A stretch of DNA of 8,597 bases. Origin: Pirellulales bacterium. Its GTDB lineage: Bacteria > Planctomycetota > Planctomycetia > Pirellulales > JALHPA01. Positions within the stretch are counted from its first letter, which is position 1; each line of letters begins with the position of its first letter. Of the stretch, positions 1-6,219 are shown in pieces. The stretch is from assembly GCA_022842745.1 (NCBI GenBank), contig JALHPA010000076.1, positions 1 to 8,597 on the forward strand. The letters run 5' to 3'. The position numbers and the translations under genes are program-made. The notes beneath the pieces were generated by a model. The model was not told the origin of the DNA. It made no database searches and saw only the letters and a program-made list of their open reading frames with translations.

Positions 1-1
1 G

Positions 2-1369
2 CAAGCGATTCCGCATATTCTCGCTGGGCGAGACTTGCTGGGGTGTGCGCAGACCGGGACTGGCAAGACGGCGGCGTTCGCGCTGCCGATCCTGCACCGT
101 CTGACAGAACCCAACGCGGGAGCCGGCGCTGCAGCCGGCGGGCCGCGGGGCCGCCGCCCGATTCGCACGCTGGTGCTATCCCCGACCCGCGAACTGGCGG
201 CCCAGATCGACGCCAGCTTCCGCGCCTATGGCAAGCATTCCGGCCAGCGGAGCGCGATCATTTACGGCGGCGTCGGCCAAAATCCCCAGGTCCAGGCATT
301 GCGGGCCGGGGTCGACATCGTGGTTGCCACTCCGGGGCGATTGCTGGACTTGATGCAGCAGGGGCACGTCGATCTTCGGCAGGTCGAAATTTTCGTCCTC
401 GACGAGGCGGACCGCATGTTCGACATGGGGTTCATTCACGATATTCGAAAGATCGTGTCCCGATTGCCGGCGAAACGGCAGACGCTGCTGTTTTCGGCGA
501 CCATGCCGACCGAGATTCGCCAGTTGGCCGATTCGGTGCTGCAGGATCCGGTGCGGGTGCAGGTCGCGCCGCAGTCGAGCGCCGCGGAAACGGTGGAGCA
601 GTCCATGTATTTCGTCGCCAAACGCAATAAGCCACGACTTCTGTCCCATCTGCTGGAGAGCCTGCCGATTACCCGGACGCTGGTTTTCACGCGGACCAAA
701 CATGGCGCCGATAAGATCGTGCGGCACCTCGACAAGACCGGCATTCGGGCCGAGGCGATTCACGGGAACAAGTCCCAGGCCGCGCGGGAGCGCGCTTTGC
801 ATCGCTTCAAGGGCAAAAATGCTCCGGTGCTGGTGGCCACGGACATTGCCGCACGCGGACTTGATATTTCCGAAATTTCCCACGTCATCAATTTTGACGT
901 GCCGCATATTCCGGAGACCTACGTGCATCGGATTGGACGCACGGGGCGGGCGGGCGCGTCCGGAATCGCCATTTCCTTTTGCGACCGCGAGGAGCGGGGG
1001 ATGGTCCGGGATATCGAACGTTTGCTGCGCAAGTCGATTCCGATCAAGGACGATCATCCGGAATATCCCGCATCCACGGAGAGCAACGACGTTGAAACCG
1101 AGCGTCAACCGCAAAACGCGAGGCCCAGATTTGGCCGCGGCGCAGGTGGATCCGCCCGTCCGTCGCCCTCTGGGAACGGCAGGCGTCGGTTTGGAGGGAC
1201 CGCGAACGGCAAGAACCATTCCAAGAAGCGAGGCGCGTCCCGCCAGGGGGGCCCGGTGCAGGCCGGCGCTGCCGCGGGTCGTGAAACGACCCGAACCGAG
1301 AACGGGGATCGACCGGCAGCGAAAGGGGTGGGTAAAGGGGGAAAGCCCCGGTATCGAACGGCCCTGTAA
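2..1369 (+). CDS. rhlE: DEAD-box ATP-dependent RNA helicase, RhlE-like, 5'-truncated by window edge
   Basis: Unwinds or remodels RNA duplexes with ATP; RhlE-type enzymes act in ribosome assembly and RNA turnover in the cytoplasm. The frame is open from base 2 and reads QAIPHILAGRDLLGCAQTGTGKT, the end of the Q motif running into motif I. The TTG at base 35 is therefore internal and the true start lies outside the window. Of 455 visible residues: motif I AQTGTGKT at 16-23, Ia PTRELAAQI at about 61-69, Ib TPGR at 110-113, II DEAD at 134-137, III SAT at 165-167, V DIAARGLDI at about 281-289, VI HRIGRTGRAG at 309-318. A Gly/Ala/Arg-rich loop (about 37-53) sits between motifs I and Ia. The last 100 or so residues are a basic, Gly/Arg/Ser-rich, probably disordered tail of the kind that binds RNA non-specifically. 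The subfamily call rests on overall resemblance; DEAD-box helicase itself is certain. Confidence 0.95.
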   Translation, partial: QAIPHILAGRDLLGCAQTGTGKTAAFALPILHRLTEPNAGAGAAAGGPRGRRPIRTLVLSPTRELAAQIDASFRAYGKHSGQRSAIIYGGVGQNPQVQALRAGVDIVVATPGRLLDLMQQGHVDLRQVEIFVLDEADRMFDMGFIHDIRKIVSRLPAKRQTLLFSATMPTEIRQLADSVLQDPVRVQVAPQSSAAETVEQSMYFVAKRNKPRLLSHLLESLPITRTLVFTRTKHGADKIVRHLDKTGIRAEAIHGNKSQAARERALHRFKGKNAPVLVATDIAARGLDISEISHVINFDVPHIPETYVHRIGRTGRAGASGIAISFCDREERGMVRDIERLLRKSIPIKDDHPEYPASTESNDVETERQPQNARPRFGRGAGGSARPSPSGNGRRRFGGTANGKNHSKKRGASRQGGPVQAGAAAGRETTRTENGDRPAAKGVGKGGKPRYRTAL

Positions 1370-1396
1370 GACTGATGGCTGATGCCTGGCGTGGGG

Positions 1397-1452
1397 CTGC
1401 CGACTAGCTTTCGATTCGATGTAGGCTGCGGGAATGCGAAACCAGTCGGCAG
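1397..1452. other. Possible stem-loop between helicase and His-rich gene
   Basis: A perfect 9-base inverted repeat, CTGCCGACT at 1397-1405 and AGTCGGCAG at 1444-1452, encloses a second one, TTTCG at 1409-1413 and CGAAA at 1437-1441. The two are separated by a small internal loop (3 and 2 bases), leaving a 23-base apical loop. It starts 28 bases after the helicase stop. It could be a terminator-like or transcript-stabilising structure, but no T-run follows, so it is not a standard intrinsic terminator. The rest of the gap (1370-1547) shows nothing I can name. Confidence 0.35.
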
Positions 1453-1537
1453 GGTTGGCGTTCGGGTGGCCGAGGGGGCTGGCGGTGGGTTATTCTACAC
1501 GGCAAAGACCGGTCGAATCGCAAATCGTTTATTGAGC

Positions 1538-1541
1538 GGAG
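1538..1541 (+). promoter_or_regulatory. Ribosome binding site (GGAG) of the His-rich small gene
   Basis: GGAG lies 6 bases before the ATG at 1548. It supports the view that this short frame is translated and fixes its start. Confidence 0.6.
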
Positions 1542-1547
1542 CACCAA

Positions 1548-1763
1548 ATGCCCACTGAGCACCCGTCCGGACCTTCACACCCTTCAGGGGACAAGCCCCA
1601 CAGCCCACACGGGCACAGTGGGCATGCGCACGGTGGACACCATTCTGGAAACCGCAATCAAAAGCGCGGGATCCACAAGGATTGGCGAATGTGGGTAGCG
1701 GTGGCGTTGATGTTGGGGGCGATGGCGATCTACGTGCTGAGCATGGACGAGTCGATCTGGTAG
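1548..1763 (+). CDS. Small His-rich single-pass membrane protein, function unknown
   Basis: 71 residues. I do not recognise a named family. Residues 1-45 are hydrophilic and rich in His, Gly, Ser and Pro, with ten histidines, several in HGH, HAHGGHH spacing (21-32). A basic stretch KRGIHKDWR (39-47) leads into one hydrophobic segment (about 48-65), and the protein ends in the short acidic tail MDESIW. The positive-inside rule predicts the His-rich end in the cytoplasm and a very short outer tail. Clustered histidines suggest metal binding (Zn, Ni, Cu or Co), but that is inference from composition only. The GGAG site six bases upstream and the clear composition change make it a credible gene. 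It lies 178 bases after the helicase and 34 bases before the next gene, so it may be co-transcribed with the latter. It is not a signal peptide protein: the hydrophobic part is at the C-terminal side. Confidence 0.75.
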   Translation: MPTEHPSGPSHPSGDKPHSPHGHSGHAHGGHHSGNRNQKRGIHKDWRMWVAVALMLGAMAIYVLSMDESIW

Positions 1764-1797
1764 TCGGTTACGCTGTCTTGGTCCCGCCGACCGTTGC

Positions 1798-2445
1798 ATG
1801 AATTACTTTGCCCACGGCTTGCGGCACGTCGAGCGTCCTTACGTTTTGGCGGGTACTGCGGTTCCGGATTGGCTGTGTGTGGCCGATCGGCGGGTTCGCG
1901 CGCGGGCCAAACGGGCCGCGGAACTGTTAGAGGACACTGACCCGCGGGTTGCCGAGATCGCCGCCGGGATCATTCGGCACCATCGCGACGATGCCTGGTT
2001 CCACGGGTCGCGTGCGTTTGTTGAACTTTCGCTTTCTTTCACGCAGCGCATTCGCGCCGCGCTTCCGCCGGACGAAGGTATTCGTTGCAGCTTTCTGGGG
2101 CACATCGTGGTGGAGTTGTTATTGGACGCGGAGTTGGCGGAACGGCAGCCGGAACGATTGAGGGCGTATTATCAATCCTTGGAAACGGTCGACGCGGGGC
2201 TGGTTCAGGCGGCGGTGAACCGGATTGTCCCGGCGCCGACCGAGAGGTTGGCCGAATTCATAGCGGCGTTTTTGCGGGAGTCCTTTTTATGGGATTACGC
2301 GGACGACAAGACGCTGTGTATGCGGCTGAACCAGGTTCTTTGTCGGGTGGGACTGAGTCGGTTGCCGGACTCGTTTGCAGAGGTGCTGCCTGGGCTGCGG
2401 GGGGATGTGCGGCTGCGGATGGGCGAGTTGCTGCCGGTGGCGTAA
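1798..2445 (+). CDS. Helical protein distantly like acyl-carrier-protein phosphodiesterase (AcpH)
   Basis: 215 residues, predicted soluble and mostly helical, with no signal peptide or membrane segment. It begins MNYFAHG, like the MNFLAH start of AcpH, and has Asp24 in GTAVPDW where AcpH has a GN-L-x-DF motif. A HHRDDAWFH cluster (61-69) takes the place of the AcpH HRxID-x-x-TD motif, and FLGHIVVELLLD (99-110) takes the place of its WDHFL helix. Conserved His and Asp at these points suggest a metal site in an HD-like helical fold. AcpH removes the 4'-phosphopantetheine arm from acyl carrier protein. The match is motif-level only and the length is similar (AcpH about 190-200), so a different phosphoesterase or a non-catalytic relative is possible. 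The ATG at 1798 has no clear Shine-Dalgarno site but gives the family-like N-terminus. It follows the His-rich gene by 34 bases. Confidence 0.7.
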   Translation: MNYFAHGLRHVERPYVLAGTAVPDWLCVADRRVRARAKRAAELLEDTDPRVAEIAAGIIRHHRDDAWFHGSRAFVELSLSFTQRIRAALPPDEGIRCSFLGHIVVELLLDAELAERQPERLRAYYQSLETVDAGLVQAAVNRIVPAPTERLAEFIAAFLRESFLWDYADDKTLCMRLNQVLCRVGLSRLPDSFAEVLPGLRGDVRLRMGELLPVA

Positions 2446-2672
2446 GCCAACCGCGGTATTTAACGGCGGCGAGTCGGTTGCAACAACGGCCGGTTTGGCC
2501 AAGAATGGCGGCATGCGGCCGGCCGGCGCTTGTTTGTGGTTGCCACATGCGGCCGCAGTCTGGTGGTTGGCGGGGGATGTCAACCGCGACGGGGCCGGGA
2601 CCGGCGAACGCTCGGTTCGAGACAAGATCTGGCAAATTATCGCGATCACGAATTCTTGCGGAGCCTGAACTT
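2446..2672. other. 227-base gene-free gap before the epimerase gene
   Basis: No credible gene, tRNA or terminator is visible. It holds a 10-base direct repeat CATGCGGCCG (2512-2521 and 2546-2555), a short hairpin TGTGG-TTG-CCACA (2535-2547), and a locally self-complementary GGCCGGCCGG run. A promoter for the epimerase gene would be expected here, but I cannot point to a convincing -35/-10 pair. The epimerase frame is open through this gap by chance. Confidence 0.4.
2660..2663 (+). promoter_or_regulatory. Ribosome binding site (GGAG) that sets the epimerase start
   Basis: GGAG lies 9 bases before the ATG at 2673. It decides between this start and any of the longer in-frame possibilities reaching back to 2085, which would overlap the preceding gene. 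Confidence 0.6.
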
Positions 2673-3524
2673 ATGAAATTTGGCATGAACTTGTTGCTGT
2701 GGACCGGCGACATAACCGAGGCGATTCTTCCGGTGGTGGAGATGCTGAAGCGCCAGGGGTTCGATGGAGTCGAGTTGCCGATGTTCGCCCCCGACGAGAA
2801 GAAGTTTGCCGCGATTGGGAAGCAGCTTGATAATCTGGGGTTGGGTCGAACGGCGGTCACGATTCGCGGCGTCGAGGACAACCCGATCAGCCCGGATGCC
2901 AAAGTGCGTGCCAAAGGGATCGACCTGACTAAAGCCACGCTCGATAGCTGCGCCGCGGCTGGCTGCACCCATTTGGTGGGACCGTACCATTCAGCGATTG
3001 GCCATTTCAGCGGCGCCGGTCCCACGGCGGACGAATGGAAGCACGGAGTGGAGAGCATGCGGGCCGTCGCCGAGCACGCGGGCAAGGTCGGAGTCACGCT
3101 TGGCGTGGAGTGCTTGAATCGGTTCGAGATTTATTTGCTCAATACGCACGCCGATTCGGCGCGATTTGCGCGCGAGGTCGGGCATCCGAATTGCAAGGTG
3201 ATGTACGACACGTTTCACTCCAATATCGAGGAGAAAAGCCCGGCGAAGGCGATCGAGGCTTGTTCCGATGTGCTGTGCCACGTGCATATCTCGGAAAACG
3301 ACCGCAGCACGCCGGGAGCGGGCGCGATTCGCTGGGACGAAAATTTTGATGCGCTTAAGCGAGCCAATTACGACGGCTGGCTGATGATCGAGGCGTTTGG
3401 CCTGGCGCTGCCGGAAATTGCCGCCGCGACCAAGATCTGGCGACGGATGTTCGACAGTGAAGAGCAGCTTGCCCGGGACGGACTGGCGTTTATGAAACAA
3501 CACCATGCGCGGCGCTGGAAATAA
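2673..3524 (+). CDS. Ketose 3-epimerase-type sugar isomerase/epimerase (TIM barrel)
   Basis: 283 residues, the usual length for the family. It is a xylose-isomerase-like TIM barrel closest to D-tagatose/D-psicose (allulose) 3-epimerases, which invert C3 of ketohexoses using a divalent metal and two glutamates. Residues equivalent to those of the Agrobacterium D-psicose 3-epimerase are all present with the same spacing. Metal ligands are Glu146 (GVECLNRFE), Asp179 (MYDTFHSN), His205 (CHVHISEND) and Glu240 (MIEAFG). Substrate-contact residues are Glu152, His182 and Arg211. Glu146 and Glu240 would be the catalytic acid/base pair. It is probably cytoplasmic; no signal peptide is seen. The substrate cannot be read from sequence: other sugar acids or inositol-type substrates are possible, and annotation pipelines may call it hydroxypyruvate isomerase-like. 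It stands rather alone, 227 bases after its upstream neighbour and 102 before the next gene, so it may have its own promoter. Confidence 0.9.
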   Translation: MKFGMNLLLWTGDITEAILPVVEMLKRQGFDGVELPMFAPDEKKFAAIGKQLDNLGLGRTAVTIRGVEDNPISPDAKVRAKGIDLTKATLDSCAAAGCTHLVGPYHSAIGHFSGAGPTADEWKHGVESMRAVAEHAGKVGVTLGVECLNRFEIYLLNTHADSARFAREVGHPNCKVMYDTFHSNIEEKSPAKAIEACSDVLCHVHISENDRSTPGAGAIRWDENFDALKRANYDGWLMIEAFGLALPEIAAATKIWRRMFDSEEQLARDGLAFMKQHHARRWK

Positions 3525-3626
3525 GCTGGATAGCGACGCGAGCGGGACTCCCGGGCGCCGAGAAAACGATCGAAGTGGGGGCCGCGCACGATATGGTCGG
3601 ATCCCGTTCGATTGGACGGATTGAAC

Positions 3627-4190
3627 ATGTATGATTTTGCCGCCAAGTTGGAGACGGGTTTGCCGTACGAGGAGTTTCTGGCGCGGTATGGCACGCCGGA
3701 GCATCGCCGTCGCTGGCAGTCGCTGCACGAGGCCGTTCAGCTATCGCTGGCGCAGCGGGAATTGTTGGCTGGATTCAAGCGGCAGATGAAGATCCTGGTG
3801 TTGGCGGGGACCTGGTGCGGAGATTGCGTAAATCAATGTCCGATTTTCGACCATTTTGCCCGCCAGACTAGTACGCTGCTCATTCGCTACTTTGATCGCG
3901 ATGCGGATGGGGACCTGGCGCGGGAAGTGCAGATTTGCGGGGGGGCGAGAGTTCCGGTGGCAGTGTTCCTGAGCGAGGATGGAATGCCGGTGGGCTGGTA
4001 TGGGGATCGCACTCTGGCGAAGTATCGGCAAATGGCCGTGGAACAACTGGGACCGTCTTGTCCGACGGGGATCGGCCCGCCGGACTTGAGTCTTTTGCAG
4101 GCAGTGACGCAGGACTGGTTGAACGAGTTTGAGCGGGTGCAGTTACTGTTGCGTCTCTCTTCGCGATTGCGGCGGTTGCACGGCGACTGA
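3627..4190 (+). CDS. Thioredoxin-fold protein with WCGDC active site
   Basis: 187 residues from the ATG at 3627, which has a GGACGG sequence about 7 bases upstream; an in-frame TTG at 3612 would add five residues and is less likely. The core (about 54-135) is thioredoxin-like: strand ILVLAGTWCGDC, Cys64 and Cys67 of the active site, Asp/Arg-rich FDRDADGD after the second strand, cis-Pro110 in GGARVPV, and GWYGDRTLAKY. This pattern resembles the Thioredoxin_9-type families more than classical TrxA (WCGPC). A helical N-terminal part (1-50) and a C-terminal helix ending RLSSRLRRLHGD (160-187) flank the core. Extra cysteines are Cys71, Cys104 and Cys145. There is no signal peptide, so it should act in the cytoplasm as a thiol-disulfide exchange protein; its partner is unknown. 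It ends 2 bases from the convergent tadA gene. Confidence 0.88.
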   Translation: MYDFAAKLETGLPYEEFLARYGTPEHRRRWQSLHEAVQLSLAQRELLAGFKRQMKILVLAGTWCGDCVNQCPIFDHFARQTSTLLIRYFDRDADGDLAREVQICGGARVPVAVFLSEDGMPVGWYGDRTLAKYRQMAVEQLGPSCPTGIGPPDLSLLQAVTQDWLNEFERVQLLLRLSSRLRRLHGD

Positions 4191-4192
4191 GG

Positions 4193-4651
4193 CTACTTTT
4201 TGCCTAATTTTCGCTGGGCTTGGAAGAAGCGGGTGAGGATCTGTCCGCACGGCTCCGCCAACACTCCCCCGACGGTTTGGCAGGTGTGGTTGAGTCGGCG
4301 ATCCTGGAGCAATTGATAGAGGGACTGGACCGCGCCGGCTTTGGGGTCGGTGGCGCCGAAGACGACGACTGGAATTCGGGCTTGCAGGATCGCTCCGGCG
4401 CACATGGGGCAGGGTTCGAGAGTGACGTAGAGGGTGCAGCCATCCAGCCGCCAGCTTCCCAGGGATTCGGCTGCCTGGGTGATGGCGATCATTTCGGCGT
4501 GGGCGGTGGGATCGCGGAGGCGCTCGCGTTGATTGTGGGCTGCGGCGACGACGGTTCCGTCGCAAACGATTATCGCGCCGACCGGCACTTCGTCCTCGGC
4601 GAGGGCCTGTTCCGCCTCGCTGAGCGCTTGACGCATATGGGCTTCGTGCAT
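4193..4651 (-). CDS. tadA: tRNA-specific adenosine deaminase TadA
   Basis: Deaminates adenosine 34 to inosine in the anticodon of tRNA-Arg(ACG), allowing one tRNA to read CGU, CGC and CGA; normally essential in bacteria. The 152 residues match the family length. The zinc site is complete: His51 and catalytic Glu53 in HAEM, Cys81 and Cys84 in EPCPMC. Supporting landmarks are DEVPVGAIIV (20-29), Asn40 in AAAHNQRE, GSWRLDGCTLYVTLEP (65-80), and FGATDPKAGAVQSL (98-111). It is the last gene of the psd - beta-propeller - lipoprotein - tadA run. Its ATG is 18 bases after the lipoprotein stop and in the same reading frame. No clear Shine-Dalgarno site precedes it, so translational coupling is possible. 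A second ATG at residue 6 is an alternative start. Confidence 0.96.
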   Translation of the reverse strand: MHEAHMRQALSEAEQALAEDEVPVGAIIVCDGTVVAAAHNQRERLRDPTAHAEMIAITQAAESLGSWRLDGCTLYVTLEPCPMCAGAILQARIPVVVFGATDPKAGAVQSLYQLLQDRRLNHTCQTVGGVLAEPCGQILTRFFQAQRKLGKK

Positions 4652-4669
4652 GGCGGCGGCCTGGTCGAC

Positions 4670-6187
4670 TTAAGGCGTTGGCAACGCGCGCTTGAGTTGT
4701 ATACCGCTGGCCTCGATAGTGATTTCGGCCGGGACAAGGCCGGGATCAACGTACAGGATGGCGATTTCGTGGTCATCTTTTGTTAACGCCCATCGACCGG
4801 CTTCCCGTTGTCCGTCTCGGGGCTGGGCTTCCCAGCCGCCGCGTTCCAGGTTTTTGACGAGGGCGGAAACCGCGGCTTCGGCCTTGCCGGTTGGAAGCTG
4901 GAACTTGATTTCCGAAGGCGTGGCCTCGACATCGTCGGCCTCTTGAGGGAGGAGGACATCGACGGCGGGGGTGGGGGCAGCATTTTGCGCGGCTTTTTCC
5001 TTTTCGCGCGCGGCGACTTTCGCTTCCATGCGACGTTTTTCCTCAGCAACTTGTTCCGCGGTTTGGTAACGGACGGTGGCACGGGTCTTGCCCTTCAGGT
5101 CGCGCATATTTAGGGAAATCAGGTCGCCGGCTGGGTTGCGAAAGATCATGAACGACTCCAGCCGGTCCTTGACGATGTTGTCGGTCGTCGGTTTCCAGCC
5201 GGCAGGCGCAAGTTCCTGCCGATAGAAGTCCGCCAGCTTTTCCGGCTCGCCTTCCGACGCCAAATTGAGTTGATTCAAGCCGTCGGCGTACTGCACCTCT
5301 TCGGCGTCGGCGGGCGCCGGGATATCGGCGGAAAGCTGCTCGCTGGAGAAGTCAATTACCGTTTTGCCAGGCATGGCCGGAGGAGACATCACGGTGGCGC
5401 TGAGCTTGACGGCGTTTTGTTTGAACATCATGGTGTCACCGGCGGCGCCGTACGGCTTCCAACCTTGATCCAGAAGCAGCTTCTTGGTCGCCGACGCCGT
5501 CTCTTTGCGTCCCGCGGACGTGATAAATGAGGCCACGGCCGGGAAGGCATGCTGCAAATTGGCCCCGGGGGGAACGGGAAGTTTGGCTAAGTTGAGATTG
5601 CCGTGATTCTTCAGGTGTACCTGCACCAGAGATGGCTTTGCGCCGGAAAACACCGAGAGGGAGACGTGAAATCCCTCACGGACGAACGAGGCCGAGGCCG
5701 ATTCGTCGGTCACGTAGGAATGGGATTGCTCGATCCAACTCGCCGCTAGCAGCTTGTTGCGGATGAATTCGAACGAGGGCTTCACCTGGGCGGGGGCCTC
5801 GTAGGACTGTTCGGCGACGGCACGCGTGCCGTCCTCAATGGCGCCGTCGAGGCGGGGAAAGGTGCGGAGGTCGATAACGCGGGCCGCTTCCTCAACCGTG
5901 GCCGGCTTGCGGATGACTTCGTCCGTGGCAGGTGCCGTTTTCGCCGCGGGGGATGGGGCTGGGCTGGCAGGTTGCTCGGCGGGCCGCGATGCCGCAGCCG
6001 CCGTTGGGGCCCCGGCCTGGGTGGGGAGAGGCGATGCCGAGGATTTTTGGGGAGTCGCAGTTGCAGCAGGTGGGGAGGATCGGAAGCAGCCGCCGGCGAG
6101 GATCGCGAGGGCCACGATCCAGGCGGATCGACGCGAAACCGAACACCGAAGTTGAAAAGATCTTTGCGCCGGGCAGCCGCCAATCAT
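4670..6187 (-). CDS. Multi-module lipoprotein with four 'GW'-type repeats
   Basis: 505 residues. The start at 6187 is chosen because AGAGGG lies 7 bases upstream and because a longer in-frame start at 6304 would overlap the preceding gene. The N-terminus is an export signal: basic SRR (18-20), hydrophobic WIVALAIL (23-30) and lipobox LAGGC with Cys34 as lipidation site. A Pro/Ala/Ser-rich linker (35-95) follows. The rest reads as four divergent modules of about 85-95 residues: about 105-195, 198-282, 284-376 and 408-495. Each has a short strand, a helix ending in a Trp pair (SW 150-151, GW 242-243, GW 330-331, GW 451-452), then two or three strands such as FVREGFHVSLSVF and MMFKQNAVKLSATV. 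A charged helix (376-404, EKRRMEAKVAAREKEKAAQ) separates modules 3 and 4. It should be membrane-anchored and exported. No catalytic motif is evident; a binding or scaffold role is a guess. Confidence 0.85.
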   Translation of the reverse strand: MIGGCPAQRSFQLRCSVSRRSAWIVALAILAGGCFRSSPPAATATPQKSSASPLPTQAGAPTAAAASRPAEQPASPAPSPAAKTAPATDEVIRKPATVEEAARVIDLRTFPRLDGAIEDGTRAVAEQSYEAPAQVKPSFEFIRNKLLAASWIEQSHSYVTDESASASFVREGFHVSLSVFSGAKPSLVQVHLKNHGNLNLAKLPVPPGANLQHAFPAVASFITSAGRKETASATKKLLLDQGWKPYGAAGDTMMFKQNAVKLSATVMSPPAMPGKTVIDFSSEQLSADIPAPADAEEVQYADGLNQLNLASEGEPEKLADFYRQELAPAGWKPTTDNIVKDRLESFMIFRNPAGDLISLNMRDLKGKTRATVRYQTAEQVAEEKRRMEAKVAAREKEKAAQNAAPTPAVDVLLPQEADDVEATPSEIKFQLPTGKAEAAVSALVKNLERGGWEAQPRDGQREAGRWALTKDDHEIAILYVDPGLVPAEITIEASGIQLKRALPTP

Positions 6188-6194
6188 CCGTCGA

Positions 6195-6200
6195 CCCTCT
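6195..6200 (-). promoter_or_regulatory. Ribosome binding site (AGAGGG) of the lipoprotein gene
   Basis: AGAGGG on the minus strand, 7 bases before the ATG at 6187, within the 32-base gap after the beta-propeller gene. It selects this start over the longer overlapping frame. Confidence 0.6.
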
Positions 6201-6219
6201 GGGATTTTGTTGCGAAAAC

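Noticed and set aside
176..1219. 347-residue frame opposite the helicase
   Set aside because: It mirrors a gene with every DEAD-box motif intact. Its sequence has no recognisable domain; long antisense frames are common in GC-rich DNA.
35..1369. TTG at 35 as the helicase start
   Set aside because: The frame is open to base 2 and encodes the conserved residues just before motif I, so the gene is cut by the window and 35 is internal.
1455..1496. Promoter before the His-rich gene (TTGGCG with TATTCT)
   Set aside because: The two boxes are 30 bases apart, far from the usual 16-18, so the pairing is not credible.
2085..2672. N-terminal extension of the epimerase back to 2085
   Set aside because: The extension overlaps the preceding gene and reads as low-complexity Gly/Ala/Arg. 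The ATG at 2673 has a GGAG site and gives the normal family N-terminus.
2446..2672. Intrinsic terminator or promoter in the gap before the epimerase gene
   Set aside because: GC-rich short palindromes are present but none is followed by a T-run, and no -35/-10 pair with normal spacing was found.
3540..3560. CGGGACTCCCG inverted repeat after the epimerase gene as a hairpin
   Set aside because: The loop would be one base, which cannot fold, and no T-run follows.
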